Of a stretch of DNA of 64,000 nt, positions 27,001 through 39,419 are shown one piece after another (position 1 is the first letter of the stretch; the number at the start of each line of letters is the position of its first letter). The translations under genes were made by a program, and so were the position numbers. The notes under the pieces were generated by a model. That model made no database searches. It was not told where the DNA came from and worked only from the letters and a program-made list of their open reading frames with translations. Source of the stretch: Poecilobothrus nobilitatus (Eukaryota; Arthropoda; Insecta; Diptera; Dolichopodidae); assembly GCA_947095535.1 (NCBI GenBank), contig OX352774.1, positions 259,939,843 to 260,003,842 on the forward strand, in the 5' to 3' direction.

Positions 27001-28410
27001 GTATATATATATATAATTAAATCTGAATAAATATTGGATTAAATGTTTTTTTTTTTAATCACCTTTCATATAAATAAAGTATGAATTAAAAAATGTGTTC
27101 AGTTCACTTTTTAATTTTTTTTTCTGAATACTTTTTTTTTTTTTTTTTAAAAGCATACATTATAATATGTAAAATATATAAAAAGTTGACATATAAGCTA
27201 ATTAAGGTAAAAATATTATTTAATAAAAAAAATATGAGCTAATTAAGTCCCTATTAATATTGAGTTTAATTTGTTGTTTATATGATTTTTTAAGTAATAT
27301 ATGGTAACTTTATATCTAATTATAAATTTTAATCATTTTATTTTTATTTGTTAGTTTTTTTTTTTTTTTGGTTAATTTTTAAAAACCCAAAATATTCCTT
27401 TATTTTAAATAAAAATTTTTTTTTTTTCGTTTTTTTCTTTTCAATTCATAACCAAACTAAATAAATAATTATATTAGTTTGTATTTTAATAAAATATGCC
27501 TATACTAATTATTAACAGACAAAAAACAAATACAAAAAATTTATTTTAAAAACGGTATAAAAGAAAATTTTTGCACTTGTGTAATAAAAAAATTAAAATT
27601 TGAGTAAAATTTTGAAAAAAAAATATCTTGAAGTTCATTTCCTTTTTTTTCTTTATCTTTTAAATGTAAAATTCAAAATTAATTTGTTTTAATACAGTCT
27701 TCTTTTTGAAATGAATCTTTGTAAGAAAAATACATTCTTGACGTTGAATATATTTCTTTGAAAATATCTCTTTATCAAAAAAGATGGAATTTTGTAAACA
27801 CTCAATTAAAAATTAAAAACAAAAATAAAAGAAATAAATTTTATATTGTATAAAATTTAAAGAAAATTATTTTAAAATGATTATATGAGTAAAACGTTTC
27901 ATAAACACATCAAATGAAATATAGAATAAGATTTAGAAATAGAAAAGATGAATTTTGATTTTAATATCTTGTAATATATGTAGGTATATATGTATGTATG
28001 TATGTTTACCTACATATATATAGTTTTTTTTTACCATTATAAAAGTATGATAAAATAAAATATTACAATATAAAACCCCCATTCATGAATTAATTCTTTA
28101 GAAAATTTTACTATAAATTTTGAAAATTTCGTATTTTTTATGAAAATTTCTTTTTTTTGTTTATTCGAGAAATTGACGTTTAGATAATTTTTTATAATCA
28201 TGAAAAAAATTTTTATATTTTATATTATGTATATTATATTTTTTATAAAACTTTTGAATTTTTTACATTATATTTACTTAGCCAGGAGTCATGACAGAAA
28301 TTATAGAAGTTCAATGTTCATAATACAGCGACTATACTATTTTTCTTTTCTTTTCCTAACCCTTTCTCTAAAGTTTCTTTTTAGCACATTTCCAAAAAAA
28401 ATTTTTTAAA
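24030..28410. other. AT-rich non-coding stretch
   Basis: No gene, RNA or clear transposon core is visible. A slightly less AT-rich zone at about 25,500-25,900 gave no protein resemblance. Poly-T tracts lie at 25,265-25,280 and 27,130-27,150, and a tatg microsatellite near 27,985-28,010. Confidence 0.5.
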
Positions 28411-28414
28411 AAAA

Positions 28415-29200
28415 GTGTCTATTCACTCTGTCCGTTCGTCCGTCTGTTTACAAAACTTCTACACCGTTCAAGATAGACAAAAAAAAATTTGACCATGGTT
28501 AGGTCTCATAAAAAAATTAATGTTGAAGAACAACTTTCACATGTAGCCGCCACTACAGCCCCTCAAACTTTGAAAAAGGCCTATTTTTAAATGCGTATAT
28601 CTCATTTTCTGTTCAACATTTTTTCAATCTAAAAACGCAATTCGACAGGAACATTTTACCTTTATAAGTCAATATAAAATTTGCAGAATTCTTTTAAATT
28701 TAGTATTTAAATTTACAGTTATGTGAAAACCAAATTTTGCTTGATTTTTTAACCTTCATAACTCCGGCACACGTTTAGATAGAACTTCAAATTTTGAAGG
28801 AAGAAAGAACTTTTAAAATCAGTAGAAGTTTCCTTAGAAATTTTTTTTGGACCACCCCCTGTTTATGAATTTGAAAAAATTGAAAATTTACTACTTTTAA
28901 ATACCTGTAGCTGAGGCACCCGTACACCTTTTGCTTCGGCAAGACATAAAAATTAAAGCTTCATATATTTTTACGCATGCTAACGATTTTTCTTGGTTAT
29001 ATAGGGACTAACGTATGCTAATGATTTTTCTTGGTTCCGGACTGAGAGCCCTTCAAAATAGTCCTATTTTCACATATTTCGTTATTATATAAAATTTTAA
29101 AATTTTGGTGCAAGTCACAATTCTAAACAGTTTGTATATTATCTTTTGGAAATGTGTGCTTTTAAAAACCGTTGGTTTACATTATGCCTTGTTTTTTTTT
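28415..29200 (+). repeat. Dispersed non-coding repeat family C, longest copy
   Basis: Begins with a gtccgttcgtccgtctgttta word and runs through blocks such as cttcataactccggcacacg, accaccccctgtttatgaat and ttggtgcaagtcac. The order of these blocks is repeated, with divergence, at 31,590-31,995 (5' part), 33,915-34,310 (3' part) and 38,260-38,550 (3' part). A 20-bp word, gctaaYgatttttcttggtt, is itself duplicated inside this copy (28,979 and 29,017). No protein is encoded. The orientation given is simply that of the blocks as written. Confidence 0.75.
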
Positions 29201-31589
29201 ATTTATTTGTTTATACACAAATTAATAAATAAAAAAAAATTTTTTTTTTGTTATATTTTAATTGCATTGATTTAAATAAATATTATATGTATGTACATAT
29301 GTATGTATGTATGTATGTACATTTAAAAATCAAAACTACTGATTTAAAAATGATACTTAATAAAAGGTATATAGGTACATACATATAGTATAATATTTAT
29401 TTATAATAATAATAACAAAATAATAAAAAAAAAAATTTCTGTTAAATAAGATGTCATTTTAATTACTTCATTAAATTTAATGAAATCAAAAATCTTGTTA
29501 TGTGCATACCGTTATTTAATTTTATTCTTTTTTAAAGTTTTTTATGTATTTTTTTGTTTTTTTATTTAACTTTATTTTGTTAATTTTTTTTATACATGTT
29601 AAATATTATATTTTGTTTTTGTTTTCCATATATACATATATATATGTAAATGTAATACATTTTCTTTGTTTCTTTTGTTAACTTCTATACTTTTTTTCTT
29701 TTATTTATTTTTTTGTTTTTTTTTTTGTTTTTATTATATATGTATTTATTTTAATACTTTTATTTATTAATATATAAATGTTTATATTATTTTGTTTGTT
29801 TCTATATATACATACATTCTTATGTACATATGTACTTATATACTTTATTATTTACGTTATCAGATTTTCACTTATCTTTTCTTATGAATAAATTTTAAAT
29901 GGCATACAAAATAAAAAAGATCAAAACCAATGCACTTCAATATTATAGTGTTAAGAATCTTAATTTAATAAACTAAAGATCCGTTTAACATGAGAAGTCC
30001 CGCTAATGTTATTTTGTGCACAAAATTTTACAAAAAAAAAAAAATGTTTTTTTTCACTCGCCAAATACAATGTAACGGAAAAGTATTAAAATATATTTAT
30101 ATACATTACAATGTAGTATGTACACATATAAATAAACATTATTACTCTTTCATTTTATTTTATTTGTAAACTGTAATTTAAGCATATTATTACTGTTATA
30201 TAAATATAAATATAAATAAAAAAAAAAAAACACTTTAAAATAAAATTTTATATTCAAGTTACTGTCATCAAAAGGTGATAGAAAGCGTTATTTGTTAACG
30301 GTACTTAGTTTTTATATAAAAATAAGAAAATATTTTTTTATTTTTTTATAATAAATATTTTTTTTTCGTTTTTTTTTTTATTTTTTCTTTAGCTGTTTTA
30401 GTTTTTAGTACCTATTATCTTTTAGCAAATAATTTTATTTATTTTTATATTTTATTTTAAATTTATTAAATTTCTTTAAGTCAATTTGTTTTAATTAAAA
30501 TTATATGTATGTACATACATACGTATTTATTTTATATATTAATTACAAACATTAATTTTTTATAATTTTTATTTCGAAAAAAAAAAAAATAAAAATTTTT
30601 AGAATAGAAAAAATAACTGTAAATTTACATTTAAATATAACTAACGGAGAAGATTTTACTACATCTAAATTATTTGAAGTATTTGAATCAACTGATTGTT
30701 ATAAGGATAAATGTTATAAAAGGAAATTTTTATTTTGCAGAAAACTGACATAAAAAAATATCATATGTTTTTACACTCACACATACATAATTATATAATT
30801 GCATTTTTGTTTTTTCTTATCAGGATATATTAAAATATATGTATATGTACATTACATATAATTATAGTTATATAATTATAGAAAAATACAATTTTTGTTT
30901 TTACAATTTAAAATATTTAAATTTATTTTGAAAAACCTGTATACATGTACATACAAATGTACATGTACATACAAATGTATGTATATTTGCAGCAAACATA
31001 TGATCAGATCAGAATTAGTTTTTATTTTCTCTACAGATGTTTTTTTTAGTATTCCTATTATTAATCTGTTATATTTGTTTTGATATTTAATTTACTGTTA
31101 TTATTTTCTAGCTTCCACCCCCACATTCTTACAAAACAATAGCTATTAAAAATAAAATGTGTGTATGTGTAAGAGAATTTAGTTTACTAGAGATATTTTA
31201 TAAGTTTATGTCATCAATAAGCATTAAGCTTTTTTTTTATATAAAATTCTGTTGCTTTTTGAAAAATTTTAATTTTAAAATTTATGTAGAGGAAGTTTTT
31301 TTTTATTACATATTAGGTATATTATTTTTTTTTCTTATCATTATTAGTATTTTAACGGTAATTAATTCAATCAAAGGAAAATGTATAATACAATGTGTCA
31401 AAGAAAAACATTATACCTACATAAATAGAATACCTTTTGATTACAGTAAACATTAGAAAAATATTATGTTAGATTATTTAAAATTCAAAAACTTTAACGG
31501 CTTAATAAAAATAATTCTAAATTAGCTTCTATTAATCAAATAAAATTACCACATCTGAAAAAAAAATTGGTTATTATTTTCACACTGTC
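29201..31589. other. AT-rich non-coding stretch
   Basis: Contains tatgtacata microsatellites (29,283-29,322; 30,505-30,525; 30,945-30,990) and poly-T runs. The frame at 31,157-31,456 has an apparent hydrophobic stretch rich in Phe/Ile that comes from T-rich DNA. I see no splice context or family resemblance and do not call it a gene. Confidence 0.5.
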
Positions 31590-31995
31590 ACCACCGTCTG
31601 CTTACAAAATTTGTACACCTTTTAAGATAGAACAATGAAGTTTCAACAATGGATAGACTAAAATCACGACTTAAATTAATGTTATAGAACAACTTTTTTA
31701 TCTAACCCCACCCATTACAAAGCTACACGTCCGCAAAGTTTAAAAAAGCCCTATTTTGAAATGTGTATATTTATTTCAGATCCAATATTTTTTAAATCTG
31801 AAAACGCCCAACGATAAAACATCATTTTTTAATTTTTTAAATTAATATAAAAATTACACAATTTTTTGCAATTTATACTATTTATATTTACCGTTATGTA
31901 AAGACAAAAATTTAGAAGATTTTGCTTCTTTCATAACTCCAGTGCGCTTTTAAATAGAACCATGAATTTTTTAGAGATGAAAGAATTGGCATAAG
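31590..31995 (+). repeat. Dispersed repeat family C, 5' portion
   Basis: Aligns block by block with 28,430-28,830: gtctgcttacaaaatttgta, acaactttt..atctaacccc, gccctattttgaaatgtgta and cataactccagtgcgctttt. Divergence is substantial, so it is an old copy. It stops where the longest copy continues into the cccctgttta block. Confidence 0.7.
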
Positions 31996-32839
31996 TTAGC
32001 TCAGAATTTTTTTTTCTGTATATTAAAATATAACATACATATATAGTTGTTGATAATTATAAATAAGCTGTCATATATAATCATATCTACAGATATCAAG
32101 AGACTCATACTTATATTATTTCTCATTTTATAACATAATTGTACGATGTCATCTTGGATAATTGTGTATTATTTCTGTATATCGTTTGTATATCGTTTGC
32201 ATAAAAATATCAAAATCAAACTGTAAGGGGAAATTTTTCTAGCGACATTTTTTATACATAATTGAACCATTTTAGTTAACTATCTAAGAGTATTCCTATA
32301 AATAATTAAATTGTTTTACTATTTTGATTGTATCATTATATATTATGTATTATTATATATTATATATTATTATTAAATTAAAATTATAGATCGTAAGTTC
32401 GTTATTTTTAAATAATAGTATTTTAATTTTTTAAATATTTAACAATAGATAATATTTTTTCAACCATAGCTCAATAATTTAAAATTTTTTTCAATACCAT
32501 TTTTTAAGTTTTCTTCACTAGTAATATTTTAGGACAACATCATCAGCAGAAAGCTGTATTTGACCTTTTATATTTAACTATGATATATCGTTTCTATTAA
32601 ACGATATATTAAATAGAAACGATTATTAAATTTTAAATAAATCTTTTTTTTTTTATTTTAGCTTCGCTTAAAACATATCATTAATACGAACTCTTTGCTG
32701 TGATATAAACAATGGAAAACAGATTCCTTTATACTAATTTAGATTTAGCTAAATGGAAGAGGAGAAATGTAGGAAAAAAGGATATTAAAGTTGAGTTCGA
32801 GGGTAAATTAGAAATGAACTAAAAAACGTTCCTTTTGTT
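31996..32839. other. AT-rich non-coding stretch
   Basis: Short tattatatatta microsatellite near 32,337-32,375 and a small inverted word (cgtttctattaaacg, then aatagaaacg) near 32,588-32,622. No gene recognised. Confidence 0.5.
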
Positions 32840-33500
32840 ACAAATTATACAACATTATTGTCAGAGGGGAACACACAGGTTGGAAACATGTATTTATACA
32901 ATAGAACATTATTGTCAGAGGGGAACACACAGGTTGGAACATGTTCCACATCTTAGCAGTTCGCACAACAAATGAATTTCCATAACCAGTGGGCAGTGAC
33001 CATTAAACCGCCAAGCAGTTTCCACAGTATAAAAATAAGCACTTAATGCCTCTCTCGTAGTACATTGGAATAGGGGAAGGTATAATTGACTTTAGTTGCA
33101 AGTGTCATTACCTAGAAAATATCTACAAATTAACACAAAAATAAATTTTTTTTTAAGTTTATACAAGAGAACCTCATGGTTAATGCAGTCGAAAGCCAAG
33201 TTAACTTTCAGAATCAAGGAAAATGCAGGTAAAATAATTTCATTCTTTCATATTTTGGGATTCTTTAATAAAGTGGGTAAAGCTAAAGCAAACTGCATTA
33301 ATATTTGAATATTTTGTCGAAAGCGTACTGTTTCTTATTTAAGAAATCATTTTCTGTTATATGAATGTGTAAGTGACTTTGCTTAATAATTTCAAAAATT
33401 TTTGAAAAGGAACTAAGAACTTATATCTGTTGATATTTAAATGTTTGGTTGTATTACTATACTATTGAAAATACAATTGTAGTTTTCAACGAATACAGGA
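32840..33500 (-). pseudogene. Degenerate LINE reverse transcriptase fragment with internal deletion
   Basis: The minus strand reads, in order and in changing frames, an SFSKIFEIIKQSHLH word, a QYAF word (QYGFR motif), and AFDCINHEVLLYKL (the AFDxxNHxxLL core, 33,150-33,200). It then jumps to a C-terminal segment TGYGNSFVVRTAKMWN near 32,930-32,985, typical of the end of CR1/Jockey-like RT proteins. The middle, with the catalytic YADD box, is missing. A 54-bp-period tandem duplication lies within the C-terminal segment. It is non-functional. Confidence 0.75.
32852..32941. repeat. Tandem duplication, period 54 bp
   Basis: A word of about 36 bp beginning acattattgtcagagggga occurs at 32,852 and again at 32,906, identical through acacaggttgga. 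It lies in the coding remnant of the LINE, so the encoded segment FQPVCSPLTIM is present twice. The identity of the two units suggests the duplication is much younger than the LINE insertion. Confidence 0.9.
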
Positions 33501-33599
33501 AAAAAAAGGTTTCAAAAGATTTATAAATTTAACTTATGGATAAATTTTGAGGAAATATTATCATAACCAATCATTACTAAAGGTTTTCAAAAATCAATT

Positions 33600-33750
33600 G
33601 CTAAGATCGTTATTGCTAAAGAATACTAAGATCGTTGAGTTCTTGACTACCAAGAGTTACTCTTCTGTTCCTAGTCAGCCTTGGGCACTTACAGGTGAAA
33701 TGTATGATCGTTTCTTTTTCATTCTGTTTACCACAATTGCGGCATGATGA
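33600..33750 (-). pseudogene. LINE ORF2 zinc-knuckle tail fragment
   Basis: The minus strand reads CRNCGKQNEKETIIHFTC followed by a CPRLTRNR word, the C-x2-C-x(n)-H-x4-C knuckle that closes ORF2 of many Jockey/I-type LINEs, with a TAG soon after. It belongs to a different element from the neighbouring 32,840-33,500 fragment, because both are C-terminal pieces in the same orientation. Confidence 0.7.
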
Positions 33751-33914
33751 ATGAATTGAAGTTTATTTGTTACATTATCTAAAAAAAATTGTTCATACAT
33801 TCTGCAATATTAGTTTCTGTATCATTTTACAAGCAATTTAATATTGAAATTGTGTAATGGGCTATTCTTGTTAAACATTATTTTCTTGTATAAATTTCAA
33901 AAAGTGCAATTGTT

Positions 33915-34310
33915 AGTATGATTTTTAGCATTTTCTTCCTTCATAACTTCTTAGTTAAATCCTTGATATTTTTAGAGGAAAAAAGATCTTTTAGAATTAT
34001 ACGTGGATATGTTATTTTAGAAATTCTTTTTTGTACTTCCCCCTGTTTAAGAGCTATATATTATAGGCTTCAAAACTTGAAAATTTACTTTTTCAGATAC
34101 CTGTGCTAATTTTCTCAAACCAAAATTAAAATATTGAAGTTCCGAAATTGAAGAAAATGTCTCTTGATTTTTCACAATTTTTTTCTTTTATAAAAAATTC
34201 TAATAAAATTTTGGTGCAAGTGAAACTGATAATATTCCAAACAGTTTTTAATGTCTTTTGAAAAATGTGCGACTTAGAAAATCTTTGGTTTTACCTACTA
34301 TTTTGTTTTT
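33915..34310 (+). repeat. Dispersed repeat family C, 3' portion
   Basis: Blocks ccttcataacttctta, cttccccctgtttaagagc, gaaaatttac and ttttggtgcaagtgaaac match the 3' half of the long copy at 28,740-29,170 in the same order. The frame 33,918-34,109 falls inside it and is not a gene. Confidence 0.7.
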
Positions 34311-35819
34311 TTTTGTTTATTAGAGCACTTAGTTACAAAAATATTTTTGCTAAAACAATATTTAAAAATTTTATTATTATAAATATAAGCAAATTAAATT
34401 CAATAATTTGAAAGTCTGATTTTTGTGTCAAATTAAATACAAAATAAAATTTAAAAATAAAAAGTTACGAATGTGAATGTTCTAACAAATAAACTATTAG
34501 ATACTAAAAGTATTTTCTTGTTTGAACTTTTAAAAGACCAAATTTGCTGTTTACTTTATTAGTTAAAGGAAAGCTTATTTAAAAATATCCCGCGAATAAC
34601 TCATAAATACATTTATATAATATGTACATTATATAAATACATAAATGGATACAGCGGCACAGCGCATGTACCATTTTATTTTAATAACAATTTATAAAAT
34701 CTGCAAAATATTTATTTAGTTTTATTTTTTTTGCATAAAGAAAGTTATGAATGAAATTGTAAATTTTTTATTTCTTGTTGATTTTTCAAAACCATGTGCT
34801 TAAAGCATTGCTATGTATATTTCACATCAGACTGGAATACTCAAATATTTCAGTATAAATAATATCAAAATTATATGTAAATCATATGAAATATTTTCTT
34901 TTCAAAAGATATTACTATTTCTGGGATGGTTTAGACTAAATTTAATTTACTAATATGGCAGAGCAGAATTTTATCTATAAATATTATCTAGAGCCGCATT
35001 AAAAAATTTTAACTTTTTCATTCATAATTTTAAAAAATGAAAAAATTTGTTTCCATTTGATGATCTATCAGAACACTAACAAAATTTTATTATTTTTTAA
35101 ATTAATTTTCCAAAAATTTTTTGTTTATAAGGTAAACCATATGTTATAGGCACACTGAAAAAATTAAAAATGTAGAACAGTTAGAACAAAGAACAATTAA
35201 AAAACATATTTAAAAGAAATATATAAGTGTTTAATGGTGCGGAGTAAAGCGTATAGGTAAAATAATAAAAGAATAAAATATTTTGTATGTATGAATTACA
35301 CATTATATGTATATAACTATTATTATATTATATGTATGTATTATATATTTACCTTCCCTTAAATGTTGTTGAACATTTTTGTTTTTATTTTTATTTTATT
35401 TTATTTTATTACAATTTCCCAAGGGCATATAATGCTCTTGAAAAATGGAGGGCCCTTTTCCTCACGGATGTGGGCCAACAAAAAATTTTGCATTTCACAG
35501 TTTAATTGATTTTACAAAATTAAAAATTAGAAACTAATAAAAGATAGGATGCAATGTAACTAATAGATACAAAACTCTAAGTTAACTAAACAGAGTTCTT
35601 TTTTTGTATTATATAAATCTATAATATATTTTATAATAGTTGTTTTTTTTTTTTTTTTTGATTTTACAACTATTCAAGATTTTTTTTTTTTTTCAACTAT
35701 CAAAATAAATTCTAAATATTGCTAGATAAGAAGTTAAGAATTTTAAAATTATTACCAAATTACTTTTTCTTAATAATCTACAAATATAAATATTAACTTT
35801 AAAATTTGGTTTCTTTTTT
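34311..35819. other. AT-rich non-coding stretch
   Basis: No gene recognised. A ttttatttta-type run (35,380-35,410) is followed by a ccaagggcatataatgctcttg stretch, an imperfect small inverted repeat of unknown meaning. Confidence 0.5.
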
Positions 35820-35899
35820 TATTTTTTATTATTTTATAATTTTTTTAATTTATATTTTTATTTTTTTTTAATTTTTCCAATTTAATTGTGTGAAATTTT

Positions 35900-37325
35900 C
35901 TATAATGAATTCCATATACCGTGGACTTGGCATATGGCTGCAATCTTTTCGATGTCATCTTCATTAGCGATTTTTAGTAAGTTGAGTGAGGCCTCTCGTC
36001 CGGACCTCACGCAGTCCTCAAAAATGTGTTTTATTGTTAGTCTATGTGGGCAGAAACTGCAACTGGGAGCAGCTTCTCGATTGAATATGTGGCCGTGAGT
36101 TGCTAATGTTGTGCCCAGTCGTATTCTTGCTAGTTTTACTCCTAGTGATCTATTTCAGGATTTCACTTTCTGATGGTCTTCTCTGGTTGGGTAGAGCTCT
36201 TTCATCAGGTGTTCTATTTGCTCCCAATTCCTTTGTTTTACGAAGATGTTGTAGTTCGAGATTGCTTTGCACGCATATATACTTGAAGCTGGTGTAATGA
36301 TTTCCCTGGTTGACCTGGCTGCTGTTTTTGCTACTCTGTCGGCTTTCTCGTTGCCTGCTATACCGACGTGCGCAGATATCCAGCAGACTTTGATTCTTCC
36401 TTTGTTTTCTCTTAGAAGATTCCTGGCCCAGTTTATGTTATGTTCTTTTGTAGATGGATTCTCCAGGTTTATTGTCACGCTTAGACTATCAGTAAATATT
36501 ACGGTCTTCCCGGTGTTTCTTTCTGCTAGTTCTAGTGCAGACAGGATAGCCTCTCTCTCGCCCTCATATATCGACGAGAGGTTTGCCATTCTGCCTGCGA
36601 CCGCTACTTAATTGTTGAGGATCACTGCATAGTCTACACCCGCTTGACTTTTGGACGGATCAGTGTATATTTTATTGTCCGGATTTAAATTGCTCTTCAT
36701 TTCCTCGAAAAGTGACTTGAAAGCTTCACAGGTGGTGTCCTTTTCGCGTGAACCGCCAGTGAGTTATCGATGCACCCTCTCAGTCTTATCCAGTTGGGCT
36801 AAAGCTTCGTGTATTTTATTTTAGTATTCAACTGGAAGTCTACCGCTTCGAGGAGTTCTAGCGTCTTCATTATTCTTGATTTCTCTGGTACTATGATGTT
36901 TTCTTTTATGGCATTTAATGTAAATTCGTGTCTTGGGTGTTGGCCGTTGTATAGTACTTTGATCACTGCCCTCGTTGCAAGCATATTACGTCTCTCGTAG
37001 AAGCAAGGGAAACCCGCCTCCAGTAGGAGAGGCTCAATCCTTGTGGAGGGTAGCGCCCCCAGGGCCGTTCTCGCGCGTCATTTATGCATACCTGGATTTT
37101 CCTAATGTTCGAATCCGACGTGAAGCCATAAATGTGTATTGCCATATCTAACCTTCCAAAAATTAAAGCCTTCGCTATATTGGCCGCCACTACCACTGGT
37201 GGCCCGTGCTTTTTCCTGCAAACTAGCTTCAGAAGGCTATTCACCTTCTTTAACCTTATCACTAAGTTGTTTATATGAACCCCATAATTTAGTCCGCGAC
37301 TGATGTGAACTCTCAAGATCCTGAT
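35900..37325 (-). pseudogene. 5'-truncated LINE: RT thumb, RNase H and zinc knuckle
   Basis: On the minus strand the copy starts in the RT C-terminal region (IRILRVHISRGLNYGVHI; an ALIFGRLDMAIHIYG segment, 37,320-37,080). A frameshift near 37,075 is followed by an STRIEPLLLEAGFPCF linker and MLATRAVIKVLYNGQHPRHE. An RNase H domain follows: YTDPSKSQAGV (normally DGS; the Gly is replaced by Pro), EGEREAILSALE, FTDSLS and SAHVGIAGNEKADRVAK. In-frame stops lie at 36,608-36,610 (TAA) and 36,155-36,157 (TGA). The tail has a C-x2-C...H-x4-C knuckle (PSCSFCPHRL, then IKHIFEDC) and ends at a TAG at 35,900-35,902. A-rich minus-strand sequence (35,820-35,880) follows as the 3' tail. GC content is much higher than in its surroundings, suggesting a fairly recent insertion. 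Confidence 0.92.
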
Positions 37326-38259
37326 ATTGTTTTATTTTTAAATTCTAAATTCATTTATTTATTTTCGTCGGTCACGCTTTTCACGCTTTTTATTATGTTT
37401 GTAAATTGTTCAACATATTTGTATGTAAATGTTGTGTAATGCGGTCGGGATTTTTTTTTTTTTTTTGAGTTTGATTTTATATAAATTATTTAAAATAATA
37501 AAAAATAAAATTAATTTAATTTATCGGTTATTAGTAACAAAACACATTTCATATTTTGACGAAACTATAAAAATATTTAAGTACCTATAAATATCAAAGT
37601 ATAGTAAAACAAACATTTAAAGTGTCTAAGTTAATTTGGGAATGTTTCTATTATTCCGTGTTTGTTAAGTGGAATTTTATCTTTAATATTTTTAATATTT
37701 TTTAATTTTACGAAATTTGAAAAATTGAAAAAAAATTTTACGATAAATATTATTTGCAGGCTCATCACAAGGAACAAATTCCAACAAACTTCTACAACAC
37801 ATTAATTAGCATTTTTTAGATTAAAATTTATTTTTTATCAACTTTTCTATACCTAAAAAACTATTTTTTTTTTCAGGCTAAAAAGAAAATGCTATAACAA
37901 ATTAAAGCACATTCCATTAATTGATGAACTTACCTACACCACTTTAATAATCAAAAAAATGTTGAGAAAAATGAGAAAATAAAAAATTATTATGTAAAAA
38001 TCTAATAAAATATATAAGACAATTTAAATCTAATGCGTCTATATAAGCTAGTGGGTTAAAAGTAAGATTTTTATTGGCTTACATTTTTAAATTTTTCATA
38101 TAAAGAATTCCAGAATTTTGACTATTTTTGGTATATAAAGTTTATATAACACAAATTTTTCTGTAGGAAATATTGTTGAAAACCAAGAAACATTTTCTTC
38201 AATTCTAAGTAAATCTCTAATTATTAAGTTAGCCATATCTAAAATTCACTCTACAAATG
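37326..38259. other. AT-rich non-coding stretch
   Basis: Directly beyond the 5' truncation point of the LINE. It contains a small repeated word (cacgctttt twice near 37,374-37,392) and no recognisable gene. Confidence 0.5.
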
Positions 38260-38550
38260 TTCTACAACAGTTTTAAAATTTTGAGCCTTCATAGATTTTA
38301 CAACATGTTGAATTCAACAGAAAAAGTTTTTATGCTAAGCCCGTTTAAGAGCTATTTAGCAGTCTTAAATTGAAAGTTCTTCAGTTTTAGACATCTGCAA
38401 ATTTTTTTAAAGGAAAACATAAAAATTAATGCTCCCAAATTATATTTTTAGACAAATTAGATAATGGCTGTTATTAGTTATATATAGGGTTTTATACAAT
38501 TTAAGAAATTGTCTCTTGATTTTTCACACTTTCACACTTCACACGTTTTG
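38260..38550 (+). repeat. Dispersed repeat family C, 3' portion, second copy
   Basis: Blocks agcccgtttaagagctat, gaaagttcttcagtttta, catctgcaaattttttt and tctcttgatttttcacac match 34,040-34,190 and the long copy at 28,850-29,060. Strongly diverged. Confidence 0.55.
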
Positions 38551-38770
38551 CTTATATGTAAATGGTAAACATGTGCACAAATGCATTTGAAATCGCTTTC
38601 AAGACATTCATATTTAAACAAATGTTGTGTATACTCATTTTGAAGTTTTCAAATTGAGTAAAGATGCGAGAGAAAATTTTGGGTACTCATTTGTTCAAGA
38701 GAAATAAAATCAAAACATAGAATATAGTGTACTCATTAGCAAACTGTATTCAAAACAAAACCATTTGATT

Positions 38771-39415
38771 TGGGCCTTTCCACACGGGTAGTGTCCTCTT
38801 TCGTTTCGTGACTACTTTCCTCTTTTTTTTATTTCCACACTGTTCCTCTCGATAGTCGTTACTTTTATATGTGTGTGTGTAACTATTTCATTTTAAAACA
38901 AAATTTGTTGCGAGAGGTAGATAATAAATATAAAAAAAAAGCACGCATAAAACAAATAAATTTTTTTTTGTATTTAAGTAACATAAGATTTTTTTGCCTG
39001 TAATTTTTAAATAATATATATTATATATGTATGTACCTAGAAATAGAATAAACTGTACTGTGCACATAATTTCTTTTTGTCAATAGAATATATTTTAATA
39101 ATTTCATCAAGTGAAAGATCAAAAATCACTTTACTTTTTTAAAAATTTGCTGCGACCGTTTCAAAAACTTTTTTCTTCAATTTTCCAAACGAGAATGAAA
39201 CGCATGTACACATAAAAATTTTTTGACCCTCATAAAAATTTTTATTTGAGTTTTTGTTTGTGTTAGTGGACTAAATTTTTAAACTCTAAAATTTTGGTTT
39301 AAAAAATTACTCCTAAAAATCCCCACCACAAATTCAGTTTATAGGCAAGAGGGTATGAAACGAAGGTAAAAGTAAAAAATGACGAAAGAGGACACTACTC
39401 GTGTGGAAAGGCCCA
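38771..39415. mobile_element. MITE with long terminal inverted repeats
   Basis: The ends tgggcctttccacacggg and the reverse complement of cgtgtggaaaggccca belong to inverted repeats about 34 bp long (38,771-38,804 and 39,382-39,415) with one mismatch. The word catttgatt lies immediately before the left end (38,762-38,770) and again at 39,418-39,426, two bases beyond the right end. This is a probable 8-9-bp target-site duplication of the hAT/P/Merlin type. The 577-bp interior has no coding capacity, and part of it repeats TIR-like words (tttccacact, cctctcgat). It is non-autonomous. Confidence 0.85.
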
Positions 39416-39419
39416 TTCA

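Noticed and set aside
31157..31456. 99-codon frame with a hydrophobic segment, considered as a small membrane protein
   Set aside because: The hydrophobicity comes from T-rich DNA, and there is no conserved motif, splice signal or neighbour support.
35886..37000. Several plus-strand frames of 61-114 codons
   Set aside because: Antisense to the minus-strand LINE; the relatively GC-rich element leaves few stops on the other strand.
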